23,287 nucleotides of DNA from Acanthaster planci (lineage: Eukaryota; Echinodermata; Asteroidea; Valvatida; Acanthasteridae): contig NW_019091427.1 in NCBI RefSeq assembly GCF_001949145.1, positions 230,985 to 254,271 of the forward strand, given 5' to 3'. Below the pieces are notes generated by a model. The model saw nothing but the letters and a program-made list of their open reading frames with translations. It was not told the DNA's origin and did no database searches. Positions 1-9,000 of the stretch are shown here, piece by piece. Positions within the stretch are counted from its first letter, which is position 1, and every line of letters begins with the position of its first letter. The translations under genes were made by a program, and so were the position numbers.

Positions 1-351
1 CGAAAATAGCGATTTTGTAACACCTAGTAGATCTAAACTGGGGATCAACCTCTCCTAGTTTTTTAATGGCTTAACAACGCTGTATCCAGATCTTGGGTTA
101 TTAGCAAAATTGAATTCCTTTTTCTTCCAAAGACTGTCCATACATAGCATAATAGTACCCCCCCCCCAAAAAAAAAAAGAAATGTGGTTGTACCGTTTCA
201 AAATGCTGGCGCTTTCAACTGGAAAAAAGCAGAAGAAATTTAAAAATTAAAATGAAACTTGGCGGAATGTCAGGAGTTTCCCGTGCAACCCATACGCCAC
301 AGTGGCTAAACTGTTTCTCGATTTGTTTTTCTCGATTTTATCCTTTACCAG
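1..351. other. Intron sequence upstream of the first visible exon
   Basis: No coding exon is visible here. The segment ends in a long pyrimidine-rich tract and a CAG acceptor at 349-351, so it is best read as the intron preceding the first visible exon of the partial S28 peptidase gene. The only other notable feature is a run of ten C directly followed by eleven A at 158-178. Confidence 0.6.
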
Positions 352-1961
352 GTTTGTACTGAGGTAACCCGCCCGGCCGGCACCAACGGCGTAACAGACA
401 TGTTCCCCGTCTTGCCTTTCACTGAGCAAATGCGAGAGGAGTATTGCCTGAAGAAATGGAACGTGGTCCCCAAACCGACCTGGCTTAGTGTTCAGATGTT
501 CGGAAACGGCAAGTGACGGATTTTGTTTCAAAGCAGGAAACTACATGTACAATGCTGGCAGAATGGGGGCATCACTATGGCTGAGTTCGGGCAGCTTGTT
601 CTCGTTAGCTCACGAACAGCTCGATTTGTTTTTCGTGAGTGGGTCGGCCGCTCAGACGCTGGGAACGTTCGACCGGTTATTATCGCTAGTAATAGTACAC
701 GTAGTTTTTTATGGCAAGCAACATGCAACATGGCAGAGTCCTTGAGCACTCTTGGAGAGTTAATGTCGGATAACTGAGCTAACTTCTTTTCCAAAAAAAT
801 TCATTTCTGTCAGGGAAAATTGTTAATTTTGCAAAACTTTCCATTGTCTCCGGCCATATAAGCCATGTCGATACTTTTTGCAGCTGTTCAAAAATCAAAT
901 CTTACGAGTTTTTCCGTGTGTTCGTGTAAAATCCTGACGTACGAGGAGGTGGCGTGTGATCCTGTTCCGAGCGAGAACAGTGTGAGTCGTGTTCCGGCCG
1001 TTCGAGCGCGAGAAAAAGAAACCCGTGTCAAGAACAGACCGCCGGAACTCGACCTATGATGCTTAACAACCAATGTCATCAGTTCTGTGGATGTTGTCTA
1101 TTTCTCGTAGGCCCATTTAGCCTACAGAATTTCAATTAAATAAACTCTCGATATAAATTAATATTACTATGATATCCTTTTCTCTATTTTGACGAACAGA
1201 CTTAAGTAATACAAGCTCCAACATTTTCTTCTCCAATGGAGCAATTGACCCATGGCGAGGTGGTGGGGTGTTAAGGAACCCCAACCCCGACCGCTACAAA
1301 ACGCTTCTTATACCCGGTGCTGCTCACCACCTTGATCTCAGGTAAACCAGTTTTAATGAGGTGATTATTTTATGGCCTTATTGTCGGACGAACGTTCATA
1401 TTTTTAATGTACAGATAATTCATACTTGCAACTGGTCCCCTACCCCTCGAAAATTATTGTAAATATCGGCATTATATTACCACCTCTGTTAACAAACTGT
1501 AATTATTCATTGTCACGTGAAGACGTGTCATTAGTATTGTAGTCCAGTCTGTCACAAGCCATTCGGTCTTACGCCGATTCACAACTGTGAAAGAACTTGT
1601 GACTAGACTTGTGAAGGGACTTGGGAAGGACTCGATTGCAACACTGTGTTTAAGTAGATAAATAAATAATAAATACAAAAGATACGAGTTGGAAAGTGCA
1701 AAAGAGCCCCCTCCTGAATGCATAGTGGATAAAACTGATCACGTGCAAATCGACATTTAAAAATGTATGGCCTAAAACACTACCCCTATATACCCGAAAA
1801 TGATTAGTCGCTTCAAGGTACTATTTTTTGAGTGAAAAACTCGATTCTGAACTTCCTATTCTGTTTGATCAATGTGTAGGGGTAAAAACAAGGACGACTC
1901 TGAGGCTGTGAAGAAAGCGCGAGAGCAGGAAGTGGCAGCCATCTCGCAGTGGATTCATTAA
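352..1961 (+). CDS. S28 serine peptidase (DPP7-like), 3' part only, three exons
   Basis: This is the C-terminal end of a serine carboxypeptidase-like protein of family S28 (dipeptidyl peptidase 2 / prolylcarboxypeptidase). The exons are 352-508, 1200-1341 and 1880-1961, with the stop TAA at 1959-1961. They encode 126 residues and start in phase 0. Exon 1 carries VCTEV and VTDMFP, typical of DPP7. Exon 2 carries NGAIDPW, holding the catalytic Asp, and AAHHLDLR, holding the catalytic His. Exon 3 encodes a charged C-terminal helix ending ISQWIH. The N-terminal part with the catalytic Ser lies left of the window. The first intron has a GC donor (G|GCAAGT at 508-514); without splicing, the frame stops at a TGA four nucleotides into that intron. 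Exon ends and phases match the complete paralogue downstream, with about 33 of 52 residues identical in the first exon. The gene looks functional. DPP7 is favoured over PRCP, from motif memory only. Confidence 0.88.
509..1199 (+). other. GC-AG intron of the partial S28 peptidase gene
   Basis: The 691-nt intron begins GCAAGT and ends ACAG. The exon end (GGA AAC G) and the next exon start (AC TTA AGT) join in phase 1, exactly where the paralogue has an ordinary GT donor at 10414. GC donors in animals normally need a strong match elsewhere in the donor, and AAGT after the GC fits that. A perfect 8-bp inverted repeat (CTCACGAA at 609-616, TTCGTGAG at 632-639) lies inside. Positions 900-1060 are relatively GC-rich with no recognised function. 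Confidence 0.82.
1532..1646. repeat. Diverged copy of the hAT-like foldback repeat
   Basis: The right end reads GGACTCGATTGCAACACTG, ending at 1646. It matches the right end of the element at 9916-10116, and internal blocks such as GACTTGTGA and AGGGACTTG are shared. The left end (TAGTATTGTAGTCCAG, from 1532) is a degenerate match to CAGTGTTGTATTC. The flanking 8-mers match at only about half their positions, so no target-site duplication can be claimed. It lies in the last intron of the partial peptidase gene. Confidence 0.5.
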
Positions 1962-3002
1962 TCGACAAACAGAAATATTGATGCTCGTTATAGGCCTAAC
2001 TGCAAAACAGAGGTCTTTTTTAAATTTACTAAACGTAAAAATAGTCGTTGGGCAATTTAAACTTCCGTTCAGCCGTAAATACGCCTTGAAGAGGTAAAAT
2101 TAATGTTACAATAAAATTTTCAGACCTTGGTAACTCCTTAGGGTTTCAAATATTCACGAATGACTTTCGTGCATCGGAAACCAGAAATCTGTGTGTTTAT
2201 TTCCCTAAATACTGGTGTCGATTGAAACATGTCCTGAAGCAAATGAACTCGGGAATAAAATTGCCATTAAAAAATGTGCTTCAAGCTTTGCGTCTCATAG
2301 ATAACGAAAACAAAATGTTTTGCAGATTCCGCTTAAGCTTGTTGGGCCGGGAATCAAAACTTATCTTTATATAAGTTTATGACTTCTTTCCGAAAATCGT
2401 GCGCCAGAGGCAAGGTTTCTAACAGAAAGCGAATAACAGATACAATTTCGGTGAAGTCCTCACTTGACTTTCATAATTTAATACTCTAGATCGAATGATT
2501 CCGATTCTTTCATAGATTTACACTTTTCGTGAGAGTAATAGGTTGAGATTCTTTAGCATCAACTTTTAAATCAGCATTCTTAAAGCTAATAAACAATTTG
2601 AATCCAAATACTTACTTTAACATTCACATCCTACTGTCGCCAAATGCCACAGAAACTTTTTTGGTTCTTTTGTTTTGACCTTTGTAAAATCTTTTCTCTC
2701 CAAAATACAAAAGCTTTACAATATACGCAAGGAAACCCATGCTGCAAGGGTTAGGTGCTGCTCCCTCGCATGAATACATAATTCCTAAATCGACCCCAGA
2801 TCTGATCAACTCTCTGATAAGGCAGCGTTGAGGGCGCTGGAAATAATTCCTGCGTTTACGTTAGTCACCTGAGCTGAGATTAATCATGTAACTTCGCACT
2901 GTGACAAGATTTTTACCTTCGCCGCGTGTCCCAGTTCGTGCTATGCGATCGTGACTGAACTTAGGATTTCGTTGTACGTGTCATTGCAGCTTAATTTCAG
3001 TC
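1962..3002. other. Spacer between the tandem peptidase genes
   Basis: This holds the 3' UTR of the first peptidase gene and, toward the right, the presumed promoter and 5' UTR of the second. No coding exon is recognised and no clear TATA box is seen. Acceptor-like AG sites in pyrimidine-rich context (TGCAG near 2990 and TTTCAG at 2995-3000) lie just before the ATG at 3003, so a non-coding 5' exon spliced just upstream of the start codon is possible. Confidence 0.5.
2110..2115 (+). terminator. Polyadenylation signal AATAAA of the first peptidase gene
   Basis: A canonical AATAAA sits 149 nt after the stop codon of the partial S28 gene, followed by a T-rich stretch. The position suits a short 3' UTR. 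Transcript data would be needed to confirm its use. Confidence 0.5.
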
Positions 3003-6000
3003 ATGTTTCGCAGTTTAGGAGCCGTCGTTTTTGTCTGGTTTGTACTTACGCTTTGGCTTAGTACATCTGGAGCCTCCTGTACGTACGATTACGAGACCAA
3101 GTACTATGACCAGATCATCGACCACTTTAACTTTGCAAGCCATGACAACAAAACATATAAACAGCGATACTTGGTATCAGGTGGGTATATGTCAATATGT
3201 TTGTGATAAATCAGAATGAGACTATGAGTGCAAAAGCATGGATAACAAAATCATGCCAACTTCTTTGGTGGACAAGATTCTCCACAGTTTTGGCGAGGCA
3301 AAACAGTGGCGTAGCTAGGATTTTACAGGTAGTGGGGGCACCAGCATCTTATGTGGGACCAAAGCCCCACTCGTAGTGTAAAACCACACCACTGAAACCT
3401 GGTGCCCCCTTGCCCCACACGTAAGGCTGTGGTGGCTCTCTTTTACAATCTGTCTATTATCTGTCACCCACCACCACTAGGCCTGATTGATTTCAGTTTG
3501 AAGACTAAGGCTGATGGCAAACTGTATGAAGAAATTGTAGAAGTTGTGACGAGGCACTTGATGCTCCTTTTGACACATTTAAATTGTTGAGGAGTGGTAG
3601 ACATGTACCAGTCCTATACAGAGTGCTGAAAGTCCCAAATTTTTAGACTAGTTAAGAATACCTATCAACACTGCAAGCACAGAAGAAAATGCACCTTTCA
3701 AAATCAGACCAAATTATTTAGTCACTCTTTAACCCTCAAAGAGCCAGGCTTTTTTGGCCTTGTCACAGCAGGGGCTCAGATCTCTGCCATACGATGATGT
3801 ACTTCAGTGAAATTTGGCAGTGTTATAGAGGCATCCATACTTATCATCTTTGTGAAATTTCATGTACATTAATTAAGTCTTTCCATAATTATGACTAATT
3901 AATTATTCATGGTAGGATACCACTCTGTCCTACGTATGGTGTACTGCTGTGTACAGAGTTATGGTAAATTTCACATCATGCTTCACCCTGCCTTCTTAAA
4001 TTTGTCGCTGAGAGAGAACCCCATATCCAATTTTCATACATTTGGGGTCAAAATGAGGTTAAAACATTGGAAAAAAATTGTTATAAAGTATTTACACGCA
4101 GAAAAAAATCTTAGAGATGCTTTAAGAAAAAAACCCCTGAATCTTTGAGGGTTAACTCTCCCCAAATTTTCAAGCTTTACACAAGATAAACATTATTTCA
4201 GTTGTAACTTTGTGAGCAGTTCGCAGTTTAAGCTTTTATTCCAGAAGGCCTCTATTCAAAATGTTGCACCAGGGAAGTGGAGTACAGTGATTTCAACTGA
4301 AGGGTTAAATACAGAGTGGAAAATTGACTGACAAGAGCAGACATCTGTGGTGCAAAAGAAAAAGAATACATGAAACTTGTGTTGATCAGTGTTTCCATGA
4401 TAGATAGTACTAACATTCCCCAACATTCGGTCAACAGACAAACACTGGAAGGTTGGGAAAGGACCCATTTTCTTCTACACCGGCAATGAAGGGCCGATTA
4501 ACATGTTCTTGGAGAACACCGGCTTTATGTATGACATTGCACCGGAGTTCAGTGCCCTCCTCATTTTTGCTGAACATGTAAGTCTTAACAAAGCTGTTCA
4601 GAAACCGTGATGTTTGGAGTTCATAAACATTTCTGCAGAAGTCATGGGTTCAGATCGGCACCTTACCACATGTACTACATCGGACTCTGTTTGGTCAACT
4701 ATGTACCTATCACCTCATTTGTAATGGCATCTTTGCCCTGTTGGAAGCATACAGCAGAGGGCTAGAGTTTCAGCTGAGAAAAAAATAGAATTTTCTTCCA
4801 GCAATTTGATGTTAACCAAAAGGAATCATTGCACAAGCGACCCCCACTAAAGCTTGCAGGAAGTCTCACTGCAAAAAGTGTATTGCACAAATGAAAGAAA
4901 CAGTCCTAACAAGGTTTCAGCAGGGAGTTGCCACCAGGCAGATGAATGTGGGTATTTCTAATTAGCATGCTCAAGGCATGTTTATAAGACTTTTATGGAG
5001 TGGATCTGGTGATAAATAGGTTCTGTAACAGTGTTCTCCGTAAGGGATTTTCAAAATTTTAGGCTGCCCCGCTAAAGTTTTGCTGCCCTGCCAAAATTTC
5101 ACAGCCCTATTTTTTTCTATTGGATTTTGCCCATTCTCCAGTGTCTTCACAGTTTATGTAGGTACAAAGAATTTTACTGCACTTTGTGGAACGAACATCA
5201 TGAGTTTGCCAGCATCAATATTCAGCAAAACAGTATTGTACTCGCAGTAGCATTAATGATTCAACCCAGATGTAGTACTGAAGAACAGACTTCTGGACTG
5301 GTTTTAATTTCCCTAGTCGTATCATTTTAAATTTGTTGTGATTAGACACCAGTTAACCTAAATTACAATGTTCCAATAACACTTGGAGGCGTTTTTATTC
5401 CAGTCAAATTCATTTGTTTTCAGGAACATAACCCCCGTCCACTTGGTGACGAGTTTAGATTGATCAGTAAAAAAAACTAAATGCCCCAGAAAAAAACTCA
5501 ACTTTTGATGACCAAATCCCCACTCCCAATAATGATCTTGCCTTCATTTCAAGTTGTTGACGCGAGCAAATTTGATTCAAGAAGTCAGAAGAAAGGCCCA
5601 GGAAATGCCTCAAGCCCTGAAGCGGGCTCCAGACCCCACGCTGTAAGGGCTTCGTGCTCCACACTCACATTGCTTGACGCCCTGCTACAATTTAAGGTCA
5701 TGGAGAACATTGTGCACATAACAACAAAAATCACTGATTAATTTCAAATATTAGTTCTAAGCCCTTTGGCAGATATAGGGGGCTAATGGGTACCACTGCC
5801 CCCTCCCCTCTGTTCAATGACTGTGTTGTTTCTGAAAAACTAATGAAAGCTGATTTTCTGGGACTGCTTCATTTCCCTTGTGGTCTTGTGTCTTGCTCCA
5901 AACAGCATTTTTTTCTCAGCCTTCTGTTAATTAAAATGAGGTACCTTGCCTGCTTGTCTATGAGCCATATTTTCATTATAATAAGAAATACAATTTTTCT

Positions 6001-9000
6001 TCCAGCGATTTTATGGAGAGTCCTTACCGTTTGGTAATCAGTCCTTCACTCCAGAGAACTTGGGACTGCTGACCGTCGAGCAGGCCTTGGCAGACTATGC
6101 TGGCCTCATCGTGTACCTCAAGGAGAGCCTCAAGTGTCCTGCCTGTAGGGTTGTGACATTTGGGGGAAGGTAAAAAAAGATGTTAGATCTACAGATCTCT
6201 CTAAAATGATGTCACTTCCAACAGATTGCCAGCAGTTTTTACTTGCTGCCCTGTATTTCAAGCATGTTTGGATCACACTTGTACGAGTTAAGAACATTTT
6301 GCACACCGCGTGCACGCACACCTGTTGGCAACGTATACACGGTTGCAATTTTCCTGCAAAGATGGCGTCCAATGAGAGAGATCTATAGATTGTCTTTTTT
6401 TCTTGGCCGAGCATTGATCACATGATTTGCCATAAGCACACATGTACATGTACACCTGTCAGGAGTACATCAGCTTTGCATTGGGTGCCATTTGCCCCCT
6501 CTGGTGTACAAAATACCATGGACCACATCGCAGCAGGCAACAATTGTGTATTTAGGCCCTATGCATGGTGTATTATTGCCAAGGATCAAAACAGAAACTT
6601 GTCTTACCACTGCATCCCATGCCAAAGATACATGGACCTGCACCCACATGTCTCACAGATCAGTCCCACCAAAGGACTAGTCAACTGCTATGTAATAACA
6701 TACTATCTCTTGTTACCTCTTGACTGAATGACAACAACGGAACATCGTACATGTATCAGATACTTTCAAACAGTGTTAATACTTATCTTCTCTACTTCTC
6801 AACCACATACCATTAATAATGCAGTTACGGGGGCATGCTCAGTGCGTACATGCGGTTCAAATACCCCAATGTGGTGGATGGGGCAATAGCATCTAGTGCA
6901 CCCATATACTCTGTGGCAGGGCAAGGATCTCAGACGTACTTCTTTGCTGATGTGACAAAGGTGAGAATTATGCCTATCAGTGCTATCACACAAGTAGAGG
7001 GTGTCTTTTGAGGGCTGGTTCAGAGACGATGTTTGGCTTGGGGCTTATTTCTGCCCTCTAGGGCTGAAATTATGGCAGTTACCCGTAATAGGGGTATTTT
7101 GGTGTCTTTTCCCACGTTTTTATGTTTTGCATGTTTTAACAAAAGGAATCTTTGCATTCTCTGATGTCAAGCACCAGGCACTATTTAAGCCATTTCATCT
7201 TTATGGTCAACCTGCTACAGTATGGTTCCACAGTTTCATCTTCTGGCCCCTGTTTATGAGCCGTACCCCATCAGCACAGTTGCATTCGGGCACCTTGCAT
7301 ATAAAATTGGCAGTCATTCATCTCACAAGTGGGCAGTATATATATTGTTTCATGTATAAAGTTCTTTAATACAGTGTTGTGGCTACATCTGAAGCATCCA
7401 TCGCAAGGCTACAGCCACAGTTTGTGCCATTAGTAAGCCACATAGAATAGCCTCAGTCATAGACAACATTGCCTGTTTCGTACTCTGTCTATCCTACAGT
7501 AGTTCTGTTCTGATACACGCACACTTTTTTACCCGAGTCTTCAAATTCAATATCACTGTGTTTGAGCCCCTGAACTGTGAAAAGGTCACCCTTGTTAAAC
7601 TTTTCTCAATCAGGCATTTGAAAGTGTACCTTCCATTGGCCCTGACTGCGTGACAACTGTGAAAAATGCATTCATTCAAATGAACAAGCTTGCTGACGAC
7701 GGAAAAGAAGGTGTGTCCTACCTGGTTGGTGTTCATTTGTGATTTCTTTATGGTTTGTGGAAACAAAAATTGCCAGTTGTTTCATTCTTTTGAGTCCCAT
7801 CCAGGACCATCCATACGTTAGGTTTTCTCAGCCCCTGATTGATTCACTCAGTTGAAAATGAAAATTATTTTTATCTTATCTTTGTGCTGGGGCATGTTTC
7901 TCGGGATTACAATTCATTTTGAATTGTTGTTTTTTGTATTAAAACAAGATAAATGCAACATAAAGAGGACTTCTGCATGAGGGAGATCTCTATTTTACAC
8001 CCCAAGGCATAATAAGTCTGGATTTTGACAAATGTGACAAATCTGTAAATGCTCTTGGTTTTCAAATTATTTTCAGGTCTGAGCAACATTTCATCAACAT
8101 TTAAGCTATGCAAATCCCTGACTAGCAAGAGCCAGATAGCACACCTGCAAGGCTGGGTCCGCAACGCCTTCACCAGCATGGCCATGTCCAACTACCCCTA
8201 TGCCACGAGCTTCCTGGGCCAACTACCTGCTTGGCCAGTTAACGTGAGTCACATCAGATGTTGTACTAAGGAGAGGCCAAAGTGTTCACGTATTAAGGGT
8301 TCCCCCTCCAGAAAATTAGGCCCTCGAATCCTCCCAGTAAAACCTTTATAAAATGTTACTAGTAGTAATACAAGATCTGCCAAATTAAATTTGAAATCAT
8401 TGGTGTGGCTACTTATAATTTAGCCAGAAAAGGGGGTAAGAAAAAATGCAGGGAGGCCAACATAAAAAAACTCTGCAGATTTGCTGTTGTAATTATAAAC
8501 ATAGTTTCTAGTGAGTTTTAGTAGTTGCCATTAGTAACCTTCAAACCTTCAGCCTTGATTTCTTTTTAGGTCTCTTGTGGTCTTATTGTGAAAGCACAAT
8601 CCTCAAATCCTATGCAAGGGCTGGCTGAAGCAGCAAGTGAGTATTTTCACTGAGAATTCTTGAGAAAAATTAGAAAAATGTGGACAAATTATTCGAATGT
8701 TTCGGTACTCATGCGGTTGAGAAATACTCAAATATTAACTTTTTATCAAATATTCAGATATGAAAATTAGTGAAAACTTCAATTATTGGGTCACAGAATT
8801 GTCTGCTAAAGCATATTTCAAGGTGTTACCAGTAAAATTAAGGGCTGTTGAATGCGTACATGCCAGACAATAAAACCAAAAATTACTCCTTTTTTTACAC
8901 TTTATGCAAAGATTTAGGTTTTGTTTGTGCTTTGGGAGAATATAACTAAATACAACTAAACATTCGATCAAATGGAAATTCAAATATGCAGATATTCAGC

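Noticed and set aside
8687-8966. Possible inverted repeat with AAACATTCG words at both sides of a 280-bp segment
   Set aside because: Only about nine to ten bases match, in AT-rich sequence; not enough to call an element.
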